A stretch of DNA of 64,000 nucleotides, taken from NCBI RefSeq assembly GCF_003315415.1, contig NZ_QNSB01000010.1, positions 62,001-126,000 of the forward strand. The letters are read 5' to 3'. Under the pieces are notes generated by a model. That model searched no databases. It saw only the letters and a program-made list of their open reading frames with translations, and was not told the DNA's origin. How positions within the stretch are numbered: position 1 is the first letter of the stretch; every line of letters begins with the position of its first letter. The stretch is from Brevibacterium sanguinis. Its GTDB lineage: Bacteria; Actinomycetota; Actinomycetes; Actinomycetales; Brevibacteriaceae. Both the position numbers and the translations under genes were made by a program. Below, one piece after another: positions 8,132-14,824 of the stretch.

Positions 8132-9558
8132 GCTCGACTCGCTCCCGGGGTGTCGGGACTCCCGCTGCCCGAGCGCGGCAGTCTCACCGTCACCGTCGTC
8201 CCCCCGTGGGAACCGCCGGTCATCGAGAACGTCCCGCCGAGAATTTCGGCTCTCTCCCGCATCCCGGGGATGCCGCTGCCTTCGTCGGTCGCCGCCTCTC
8301 CCCTGCCCCTTTCGGTCGCTGCCATTCCCCTGCCGTCGTCGGCGACGGTGATCTCGACGAACGGCCCCGCCGTGGCGATCTCGACCGTGACGGTCTCCGC
8401 CTCCGCATGGCGCACGACGTTGGTCAGCGCCTCCTGCACGATTCGGTAGCCGGCAGCGTCGACCGCCCGCGACAGCGGAGCACCGGTGCCTCCGTTGTCG
8501 TCAGGACCCGCACCGATGCCGTTGGCGCCGGCGTCCGAGTCTCGACGCCGGTCGATCAGGCGGATCCGCGGCCCTCCTCCCATCGTCGCGATGAGCTCCG
8601 GCAGGTCGTCGAGTCCGCGAACCGGGGTCAGCGGGGCCGAGCGCATCGTCCGCAGCACTGCGCGGACCTCGTCGAGTCCGCTGCTGCTCAGCTCCTTGAT
8701 GGCCGCGAGCGCCCGCCGGGCCTGCTCGGGGTCGCGGTCGATGAGGTGCTCGCCGACGCCTGCCTGGACATTGATCTGGGACAGCGAGTGCCCGAGGACG
8801 TCGTGGAGCTCACGGGCGATGCGGATCCGCTCGGCCTGAGCCGCCTCGGCGTGGCGTCGCTCGGCCCGTTCCGCAGCGGCTGCACGCGTCTGCTCCCGGT
8901 GGCGCAGGAGGGCGCCGATCCCGACGGTCACCGCGAGACCGAGCGTGGCCGTGACGACCCGTCCCACCGACCACTCGACCGCCACGAGCGGAGCGATGAT
9001 CAGCGCGCCCAGCCACAGCCCACCGGCCGAGGCGACCGCCCAGGCCCAGCGTCCGCGCACGATCGCCGCGACGAGTGCGAAGCAGAATGCCGCGTGGAAG
9101 GGTGCCGTCTCGGGCCCACCGAAGCTCTCGTCCCAGCCCCACGGTCCGCCTCCGGGGCCTCGCCACGGTCCCACCCCATCCGGACCTGAATCGAATCCGG
9201 GGTCAACGGCCGAGCCAAGCCCATGTCGCCCCTCGGGCTCACCGCCCGGTGCCAGGCCGGCCCAGACCAGCACATCGAGGAGGGTCAGGACCGCGAGGAT
9301 CGCGACCCGTGGACCCGGCCACCGCTGGGTGAGGGCGAACACGAGCGGGGAGGCGGCTGCGACGCCGATCCGGATGATGCGGGCGAGTGGGTCGATGTCC
9401 GCGGCGAGGGAGAGCGCGATTGCGAAGGGCAGCTGCAGGAGCAGAGCGAGGATCGACAGCAGGATCAGGCGCAGCCGAACCGGGCGCCGTGGTGCCTCGC
9501 CACGCGCGTCGTCGTCCGCTGTCCGGCTCATCCTCCGATCGTAGCCATGTTCGGCCAC
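8128..9558 (-). CDS. Sensor histidine kinase (NarL/DesK type, HisKA_3)
   Basis: 476 aa. The N-terminal half has about five or six membrane segments interrupted by a Gly/Pro/Asp-rich outside loop (about residues 112-145). The dimerisation domain holds the phospho-acceptor His in IARELHDVLGHSLSQI. The HATPase domain follows (YRIVQEALTNVVRHAEAE, then ADDGRGM and GIPGMRERAEILGG), with a polar low-complexity insert (DSDAGANGIGAGPDDNGG) before its N box. The start shown is GTG 9558, with GGGGAG about ten bases upstream; ATG 9531 is possible, but its GGAGG abuts the codon. The signal sensed is unknown. Confidence 0.88.
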   Translation of the reverse strand: MAEHGYDRRMSRTADDDARGEAPRRPVRLRLILLSILALLLQLPFAIALSLAADIDPLARIIRIGVAAASPLVFALTQRWPGPRVAILAVLTLLDVLVWAGLAPGGEPEGRHGLGSAVDPGFDSGPDGVGPWRGPGGGPWGWDESFGGPETAPFHAAFCFALVAAIVRGRWAWAVASAGGLWLGALIIAPLVAVEWSVGRVVTATLGLAVTVGIGALLRHREQTRAAAAERAERRHAEAAQAERIRIARELHDVLGHSLSQINVQAGVGEHLIDRDPEQARRALAAIKELSSSGLDEVRAVLRTMRSAPLTPVRGLDDLPELIATMGGGPRIRLIDRRRDSDAGANGIGAGPDDNGGTGAPLSRAVDAAGYRIVQEALTNVVRHAEAETVTVEIATAGPFVEITVADDGRGMAATERGRGEAATDEGSGIPGMRERAEILGGTFSMTGGSHGGTTVTVRLPRSGSGSPDTPGASRA

Positions 9559-9651
9559 CCGGGAGTCGCTCCCCGGGAGTAATCGCTCGGACTCCCGCGG
9601 GAGTACGGCGAGTTGCTCTCTTAGAGCACGACGAGCCCGGTTCGACCGGGT

Positions 9652-10233
9652 TCAGAGAAGCCGGTCGACGAGCCCGAACTCCTTGGCCGCCTCCGCGGTG
9701 AGAACGAGGTCGCGATCGAGGTCGGCGTGGATCTGCTCCGCGGTCCGGCCCGTGCAGGCGGCGAGCATCTCCTCGACCTCGCGTCGTTGGCGCACGATCT
9801 CGTCGGCGGCGACGATGAGATCGGGGATGGTGCCGCGTGCGGGTTCGGCGTGGGGTTGACGCAGCACCGCCCGCGCGTGGGCGAGCATCGACCGCTGCCC
9901 GGGTTCGCCCGCGGCCAGCAGCACCGCGGCATCGGCGGCCGCCTGCCCGACGCACGTCGTCGCCACCGGGGCCCGCACATGCCGCATCGCATCGTAGACG
10001 GCGGTCATGGCCGTCAGCGACCCGCCCGGGGAGTTGATGTAGAGGTGGATCGGCAGTTCCTGGCTCTGTGCCTCGAGGTGGAGCAGCTGGGCGATGACGG
10101 TGTTCGAGACGCCGTCGTCGATCGGGACGCCGAGGTAGATGATCCGGTTGCCGAGCAGGTGGGAGTAGACGTCGACGATCTTCTCGCTGTTGCCCGACCG
10201 GTCGACGACGTGTGGGATCGTGTACTGGCTCAT
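9652..10233 (-). CDS. ClpP-like subunit without catalytic Ser and His (pseudo-protease)
   Basis: 193 aa, full length for a ClpP subunit. The fold motifs are intact: YINSPGGSLTAM, GLVDRLL and the handle region. But the nucleophile motif GQAAS reads GQAAA (Ala100, codon 9934-9936) and the active-site IHQP reads LRQP (Arg125, codon 9859-9861); only Asp175 of the triad remains. It should assemble with the active ClpP encoded upstream but not cleave peptides, as ClpR subunits do in plastids and cyanobacteria. The ATG overlaps the upstream clpP stop by four bases. The reading frame is undamaged, so this is not a decaying pseudogene. Family membership is clear; a structural or regulatory role is inference. 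Confidence 0.9.
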   Translation of the reverse strand: MSQYTIPHVVDRSGNSEKIVDVYSHLLGNRIIYLGVPIDDGVSNTVIAQLLHLEAQSQELPIHLYINSPGGSLTAMTAVYDAMRHVRAPVATTCVGQAAADAAVLLAAGEPGQRSMLAHARAVLRQPHAEPARGTIPDLIVAADEIVRQRREVEEMLAACTGRTAEQIHADLDRDLVLTAEAAKEFGLVDRLL

Positions 10234-10940
10234 GACTGTGCTCCTGAGGTCGGGGTGGTCTGCGCAGAAGCGGCCGGGCCCGGGCGGATGCCGCGTCCGA
10301 TCGCACCGAGCAGTTCGGCAGGAGAGTCGACGATGCGGTCGATGAGGCCGTAGTCGAGGGCCTCGCTCGCGGAGAACCACCTGTCCCGCAGGGAGTCGGC
10401 GAAGATGCGGTCATAGGTCTGCCCCGTCGCCTCCGCGATCCGGTGGAGGACGGAGTCCCGGACGTCGCGGAGGTCATCGCCCTGCAGCTCGATGTCGGCT
10501 GCGGCACCCCCGATCCCCGACGATCCCTGGTGGAGGAGGATGCGTGCGTGCGGCAGCGCCAGGCGTTTGCCCGGCGTTCCCATCGTGAGGACGAACTGCC
10601 CCGCCGAGGCGGCCCACCCGAAGGCGATCGTGATGACGTCGTTGGGGATGGTCCCGATGACATCGGCGATCGCGTGCATCATCGGCACCGATCCGCCGGG
10701 CGAGTTGATCCACAGGTGGATGTCGGCGTGGGGGTCCTCGGCGCTGAGCAGGATGAGGCGGGAGACGATCTCCATCCCGTTCTCGTCGCGCAGCTCCCCG
10801 TTGAAGACGACGGAGCGATAGGCGTAGAGCATCCGCTGGGACTCGGGGATCGGCGTCACCCCGGACGCCTCGTCGGTCTCGTTCCACGTGTGCGTGTTGG
10901 TCGGAGACGACAGTGGGTTGTGTGCGGTCTGCGTGTTCAT
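10230..10940 (-). CDS. clpP: ATP-dependent Clp protease proteolytic subunit (active)
   Basis: 236 aa, with an N-terminal extension of about 35 residues. The catalytic triad is complete: Ser112 in FGWAASAGQFVL, His137 in ARILLHQGSSG and Asp186 in DSLRDRWFSASEAL. It forms the proteolytic chamber fed by a Clp ATPase (ClpX or ClpC) encoded elsewhere. It leads a two-gene operon with the inactive subunit. It resembles the stress-inducible ClpP3/ClpP4 type pair rather than the housekeeping clpP1P2, which normally sits next to tig and clpX. A PopR-like site lies 65-79 bases upstream. Confidence 0.93.
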   Translation of the reverse strand: MNTQTAHNPLSSPTNTHTWNETDEASGVTPIPESQRMLYAYRSVVFNGELRDENGMEIVSRLILLSAEDPHADIHLWINSPGGSVPMMHAIADVIGTIPNDVITIAFGWAASAGQFVLTMGTPGKRLALPHARILLHQGSSGIGGAAADIELQGDDLRDVRDSVLHRIAEATGQTYDRIFADSLRDRWFSASEALDYGLIDRIVDSPAELLGAIGRGIRPGPAASAQTTPTSGAQS

Positions 10941-11004
10941 GACCTCACTGTGGCAGGCGAACGAACCCCGGTGAACGGGTTTCCGCCGCCAGCGGTCAGG
11001 CTCT

Positions 11005-11019
11005 GCTGTCAGCGGCAGA
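11005..11019. promoter_or_regulatory. Possible PopR/ClgR site upstream of the clpP operon
   Basis: GCTGTC-AGC-GGCAGA matches the recalled PopR palindrome TCTGCC-N3-GGCAGA at 10 of 12 arm positions. It is embedded in a stem (11001-11020, CTCTGCTG / CGGCAGAG). A second candidate, CGCCGCCAGCG at 10984-10994, resembles the ClgR box CGCYNANRGCG with one mismatch. I see nothing else in the 230-base spacer 10941-11171. Confidence 0.4.
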
Positions 11020-11171
11020 GCCGACCGTGGTGGCAGGATCCCGCCGGACGACCGCCGAGAACCTCACCACGGCCGCCAGCACCAGGCGCCTTGCACCTGG
11101 CCTGCTCTGCCTCATCGCGATCCGAGCCGCGTGATAGCATCGTCGGACGAAGTGATCGGAAGGCCGCCCCC

Positions 11172-11477
11172 ATGCTGACGTACCTGTGGTTGACACTGCA
11201 GTGCATCGTCGTGCTGCTGAGCGCCGATGTCGACGCCCTTGTTCCACAGTCGCCTGCGCATCTTCTCATCCTGGCGCTCCTCGGTGCGGCACTTCTCTCG
11301 CCGATCGCTCCATGGGCGGCTCGCTCCCTGATCAGGGTCCTTGCGCGAAAGCTGCACGGCCCTGAACAGCGCAGCGCCTGCTCGACCATTCCCGATTTCC
11401 GCCTGCCGGAAGCGCCAGGCACGCCGGGCACAGCATTGGTCAGGGCTCCGTCGAACGTCGTTCGCCTCCGCGCCTGA
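11172..11477 (+). CDS. Small membrane protein upstream of yidC paralogue (DUF6412-like)
   Basis: 101 aa from the ATG beginning MLTYLWLTLQ, with GGAAGG eight bases upstream. Two hydrophobic segments (about 2-20 and 29-50) are followed by a basic stretch and a Pro-rich tail (PEAPGTPGTALVRAPS). In other actinobacteria a small DUF6412 protein of this design stands before a YidC/Oxa1 paralogue; the length, hydrophobicity and tail fit, but I could not compare sequences. It may help or regulate the insertase. A longer in-frame ORF upstream is antisense to clpP and not real. Confidence 0.55.
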   Translation: MLTYLWLTLQCIVVLLSADVDALVPQSPAHLLILALLGAALLSPIAPWAARSLIRVLARKLHGPEQRSACSTIPDFRLPEAPGTPGTALVRAPSNVVRLRA

Positions 11478-11618
11478 ACGACGACTCCTCCATTCGCGCA
11501 CCCAGCGCTTTCTCCGGATCCCACGAACCGCTACGCGTTCTCTCGATCTGCCGCGGAGTCACACGGGCGATGAGGCACTCTCGTCAACCGACTCCCGTTC
11601 GTCTGAGAAGGACGCCCC

Positions 11619-12404
11619 ATGAACATCTATGAATTCCCACCCATCGCCCTCCTCGTCAATGCCGCTTATTGGCTCGTCACCGGACTCAGTGATCTCCTCG
11701 AGCCTCTGGCCGGACAAGGCTCGGCCGTCCTGGCCATCGTGCTCCTCACCGTCATCGTGCGCAGCCTGCTCATCCCGGTCGGTTTGTCCCAGGTCCGGGC
11801 GGGGATCACGCGCCGACGCATCGCGCCTCGGCTCCAGGAGCTGCAGACCAAGCACAGGAAGAATCCCGAACTGCTCCAGCAGAAGATCATGGAGCTCTAC
11901 CGAGAGGAGAAGGCCTCCCCGTTCGCCGGGTGCCTGCCGGTTCTCGCTCAGATGCCCGTGCTGATGGCCGTCTACGGCATCTTCATCCAGTCCACCATCT
12001 CCGGTCACACCAACACACTGCTCGACCATTCCCTCTTCGGCGTCCCTCTGAGCTCGAGCCTGGTCTCCCTGATCGGCTCCGGCGACATCACTCTCGCTTC
12101 CGGGCTCGTATACGCCGTCCTCATCGGGGGGATCGCCGTGGTCGCTCAGCTCTCCCGCCGGCTGCTGGCGGAGTCGATGCCGCCACCGACACCAACTGAC
12201 CAACCCGCGCAGGACCTGTCAGGACTGACTCGTGCGCTCGGCCTGATGCCGTTCCTGACTGCGGTGTTCGCTGCCTTCGTGCCGCTCGCCGCCACCGTGT
12301 ACCTGATGACGACCACGACCTGGACGCTGTGCGAACGCCTGACTTTGAACCGGCTGCTCGGCGCGACCCGTGAACCCGCACCAGCCTCCGAGACACCTCG
12401 CTGA
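11619..12404 (+). CDS. YidC/Oxa1-family membrane insertase paralogue
   Basis: 261 aa. It inserts and folds membrane proteins. The conserved Arg of the hydrophilic groove is in VIVRSLLIPVG (first core segment). The cytoplasmic hairpin (RIAPRLQELQTKHRKNPELL) and FAGCLPVLAQMPVLMAVYGI follow, then three more segments. It lacks the long Lys-rich tail of housekeeping actinobacterial YidC and is not next to rnpA/rpmH/jag, so it is probably a second, accessory insertase. It follows the small membrane protein gene by 141 bases on the same strand. Confidence 0.88.
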   Translation: MNIYEFPPIALLVNAAYWLVTGLSDLLEPLAGQGSAVLAIVLLTVIVRSLLIPVGLSQVRAGITRRRIAPRLQELQTKHRKNPELLQQKIMELYREEKASPFAGCLPVLAQMPVLMAVYGIFIQSTISGHTNTLLDHSLFGVPLSSSLVSLIGSGDITLASGLVYAVLIGGIAVVAQLSRRLLAESMPPPTPTDQPAQDLSGLTRALGLMPFLTAVFAAFVPLAATVYLMTTTTWTLCERLTLNRLLGATREPAPASETPR

Positions 12405-12416
12405 TGCGCCACCGAG

Positions 12417-13187
12417 CTACCCCTGCGAGGGCCAGGCGTTCGGGCGGCAGCCGTCGAGGCCCTTCGTCTGCTGCTGCATGAGCGGAGCGAGCTCCCCCTT
12501 GCCCGGGCAGGACTCGTGGCCATGGCCGAGAGCGTGCCCGACCTCATGGTTGATGAGGTATCGGCGGTACTGCGTGAGGTCGTCGAATTCGTCCGTGGCG
12601 CTGACCCAGCGCTTGGCGTTGAGGATGACATCGGGACCGTTCCGGCAGGACAGTCTGCCCAGGGTGCGCAGCGGCAGGCACATCGAGTCGACGGTGTCGG
12701 GACTGGCGATGCTGATCATCGCGTCCTGCCCCTCGTCGACGAGTTCGATCGAGACGTCGTCGATGTCCTGCCAGCCGCGCTCGTCCTGGAGCGTGTCCAT
12801 GATGAACGTCGCCGCCTCGTCGACGTCGATGGGGAGGTTGTCCTCGACCCGCACGGCGACAGTGAACCTCGTCCCCTCATCCCGGTTCGGTCCGATCTCC
12901 CGGGCCGGTCGCTCCCACTTCCCGCTGCCCGTCGTGGGGACATCGTCCTCGGACACCGCAGGACCGGCCGGGTCCTCCCCCGCCGAGGCGCTCGGCTCGG
13001 TCGTCGGATCCGCGACCGCGGGGGCGGGGATCGTCTCGACCGCCACCGGGGTCGGTGCCCGACGCGCTTCCTGTCCGGAGGTCGGCGAACACGCGCTCAG
13101 CGTGAGGAGCGCGGCCGCGGCGACCAGCGCTGCGGCGATCGGGACCGGCGAGGAGGGAGATGACACGGCCCACAGTCTACCGACCAT
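12417..13187 (-). CDS. DUF3152 lipoprotein with metzincin-like zinc motif
   Basis: 256 aa. A lipoprotein signal (AALLTLSAC, Cys33) and a Pro/Ala/Glu linker (about 40-85) lead to a DUF3152 domain. The domain contains [11 protein letters not shown], which fits the zinc-protease pattern HExxHxxGxxH, and ends with the conserved APLMQQQT and GCRPNAWP elements. Three or more Cys in the domain (MCLP, LSCR, ESCP, DGCR) could form disulfides. The family is annotated as function unknown; a surface metallopeptidase is my inference from the motif. It converges on the yidC paralogue with only a 12-base gap. Confidence 0.82.
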   Translation of the reverse strand: MVGRLWAVSSPSSPVPIAAALVAAAALLTLSACSPTSGQEARRAPTPVAVETIPAPAVADPTTEPSASAGEDPAGPAVSEDDVPTTGSGKWERPAREIGPNRDEGTRFTVAVRVEDNLPIDVDEAATFIMDTLQDERGWQDIDDVSIELVDEGQDAMISIASPDTVDSMCLPLRTLGRLSCRNGPDVILNAKRWVSATDEFDDLTQYRRYLINHEVGHALGHGHESCPGKGELAPLMQQQTKGLDGCRPNAWPSQG

Positions 13188-13204
13188 CGGCCGCGGCCTC
13201 CGTC

Positions 13205-13906
13205 TCAGAACTCGAGCTCGCCTCCGGGACCGCGCAGCCTCGCGTGCAGTCGGTGCGCGGAGCCGGCGACCACCTCGGCGTCACCTGCCCCCAGGGCCTG
13301 AAGGGCCCTGCGTGTCGCGTCGACATCGGGGGTCTCGATCGTGAACTCGAGCAGGTCGAGGCTCGGCAGATCCGCCTCCGCGGGGTGGACGGAGTCAAGC
13401 CAGTCGATGAGGAACGGCTGAGTGCCGTTGTCCGGCAGCGGGGTGCGGCTGGTCAGGCGCCATTCGAGCAGCGTGCCGTCGGTCGTCTCCCGGGACATGT
13501 CCCGCACCTCACCGATGTCGACGCCCTCGGTGTTGGCGCCGGCCACCTTCGCGGCGAATGCCGGCGGGTGGATCGCCCAGGTCTGCAGGGTCAGGCCCTC
13601 GGCCAGGTGGGCGTCCAGGGGCAGCGTCCCGTCCGCGGGGCGCTCCTGCCCGGGATCGGGCCCGAGGATCTCGAGGTACGTGCGCGCACCCGGCCCCCAT
13701 CCCGCAGGAGCGAGCCCGATGAGGAAGTTCGCGGTGCCGCGGCCGGGATGACGCCCGCCGGGGACCGCACTGACCCCGGTGAGCCGCTCGACCTCGGCCA
13801 CCGCCTCCCCGAGGTCGGGCACCGTGACGATGAGGTGATCGAGGTGCGCGGGGATGGCCGTGTCCTCCGACCGCTGCGCATCTCTCGTGCCGTTCAGATC
13901 GTCCAT
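13205..13906 (-). CDS. Glyoxalase-like (VOC superfamily) protein, copy 2
   Basis: 233 aa. It carries the Glyoxalase_3-type start [20 protein letters not shown] and [15 protein letters not shown], with [16 protein letters not shown] in the second half. It is clearly paralogous to the gene just upstream: both share VPGGxHPGxGTAN, YLExxGPDPxQ, WAIxPxxF and QPFLIDW at matching spacing. The first 13 bases overlap the 3' end of that gene, so they are co-translated. The substrate is unknown. VOC proteins include lyases, isomerases and dioxygenases, and no metal ligands can be assigned with confidence. Confidence 0.8.
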   Translation of the reverse strand: MDDLNGTRDAQRSEDTAIPAHLDHLIVTVPDLGEAVAEVERLTGVSAVPGGRHPGRGTANFLIGLAPAGWGPGARTYLEILGPDPGQERPADGTLPLDAHLAEGLTLQTWAIHPPAFAAKVAGANTEGVDIGEVRDMSRETTDGTLLEWRLTSRTPLPDNGTQPFLIDWLDSVHPAEADLPSLDLLEFTIETPDVDATRRALQALGAGDAEVVAGSAHRLHARLRGPGGELEF

Positions 13907-14574
13907 GATCCACCTGGTCCTTTCAGTGTCGCGTGCAGCGACTCCACGTCGCCTGCCTCGACGTCGATCGTAGCGTCGAGACGGTCGAGGGTGCGCAGGG
14001 TCTCAGCGACGCGAGGTGTCCGCGCCCGGAAGTCGGTGAGGCCGACCCGCGGCATCGCGCGAGACGACGGATGGGGCGTGTCCTTCCAGTCGATGAGGAA
14101 CGGCTGGATCCCGCCGAGCGCCAACGGCATCCTCCGGGTCAGCCGCCACTCGAGGACCTCACCGTCGGGCGTGCGGCGGGTCATGTCGGCCACCGCGCCG
14201 AGGTCGACGCGCGGACCCGGGGCCGTCGCCGCAGCCGTGACGACGGCGTCGAAGTCCACGGGTCGGATCGCCCACCTCTGCACTGTCGGTTCCGTGATCC
14301 CGGCCAGCCGATCCGCGGCCAGCGCCGGATCCTGTTCGGGATCGGGCCCGATGAACTCGAGATAGACGGGACGGGGACCATCACCACCCCGGGCACTGTC
14401 ACCGTCGCCGTCTCCGTCCACGTCGAGGCCGAGCAGGGCATTGGCGGTCCCCAGCCCGGGATGGCTTCCGCCCGGGACCGGCCGCACGCCGAGGATCCGC
14501 TCGCATTGCTCAACATTCTCGGCGAGATCAGGGACGGCGATGACGAGGTGATCGAAGCACTCGGGTATCTGCAT
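13894..14574 (-). CDS. Glyoxalase-like (VOC superfamily) protein, copy 1
   Basis: 226 aa. The N-terminal CFDHLVIAVPDLAENVEQCE and GSHPGLGTANALLGL match the downstream paralogue. It differs by a short Asp/Gly run (DVDGDGDGDSARGGDG, about residues 51-66) that looks like slippage expansion of GAC/GGC codons. It leads a two-gene operon divergent from the leader peptide and ABC importer, sharing a spacer of only 57 bases, so the two units could be co-regulated. No function can be assigned beyond the fold. Confidence 0.8.
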   Translation of the reverse strand: MQIPECFDHLVIAVPDLAENVEQCERILGVRPVPGGSHPGLGTANALLGLDVDGDGDGDSARGGDGPRPVYLEFIGPDPEQDPALAADRLAGITEPTVQRWAIRPVDFDAVVTAAATAPGPRVDLGAVADMTRRTPDGEVLEWRLTRRMPLALGGIQPFLIDWKDTPHPSSRAMPRVGLTDFRARTPRVAETLRTLDRLDATIDVEAGDVESLHATLKGPGGSWTI

Positions 14575-14595
14575 GTCTCAATATTAAGCTCGCAG

Positions 14596-14625
14596 TTGAC
14601 CGGGCAGGCCGCGGTGCGCTTAACT
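14596..14625 (+). promoter_or_regulatory. Candidate promoter for a leaderless leader-peptide transcript
   Basis: TTGACC (14596-14601) and TTAACT (14620-14625) are 18 bases apart. Transcription would start about seven bases after the -10, at the ATG of the leader peptide (14632), so the peptide would be translated without a 5' leader. No ribosome-binding site precedes that ATG. Confidence 0.45.
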
Positions 14626-14631
14626 CGAAGC

Positions 14632-14712
14632 ATGCAGAAGCACACGGACGCCCGAATGTGTTGGCGTCGCCTTCACGTCGACTTGAAGCTGGTCTCCAGC
14701 TCGCATTGTTGA
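14632..14712 (+). CDS. HVDL-type attenuator leader peptide
   Basis: 26 aa: it begins MQKHTDARMC, continues WRRLHVDLKLVSSS and ends HC-stop. This matches the conserved actinobacterial short leader peptides of pattern RRxHxDLxRVxSxxC, which in my memory precede sulfur-assimilation and sulfur-compound transport genes and have Cys codons near the stop. The two Cys codons (14659 and 14707) would let ribosomes sense Cys-tRNA supply. It lies 112 bases before the substrate-binding protein gene of an ABC importer. An alternative start is ATG 14656. It is too short for normal gene calling but is supported by motif, position and promoter. Confidence 0.75.
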   Translation: MQKHTDARMCWRRLHVDLKLVSSSHC

Positions 14713-14783
14713 GCTAAATTCCTCCGAGTCCGTCCGTGCCGCGTGCGCGTTCGTCCGCACTCACCGCTTCCACCATCCGTACC

Positions 14784-14803
14784 GGGGAATCCATCGATTC
14801 CCT
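14784..14803 (+). promoter_or_regulatory. Hairpin between leader peptide and ABC transporter start
   Basis: Seven perfect pairs (GGGAATC / GATTCCC) plus a G-U pair, loop CATC. It ends about six bases before the GAAGGA ribosome-binding site (14810-14815). It could act as part of an attenuator or limit access to the ribosome-binding site. The competing structure cannot be determined by eye. Confidence 0.4.
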
Positions 14804-14824
14804 CTGCCCGAAGGACCACCATCC

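Noticed and set aside
9652-10233. Decaying clpP pseudogene
   Set aside because: The frame, length, coupling and all structural motifs are intact; only the two catalytic residues are changed.
10443-11477. 344-aa ORF ending in the small membrane protein
   Set aside because: Its first two thirds are antisense to clpP; only the last 101 codons, with their own ribosome-binding site, look real.
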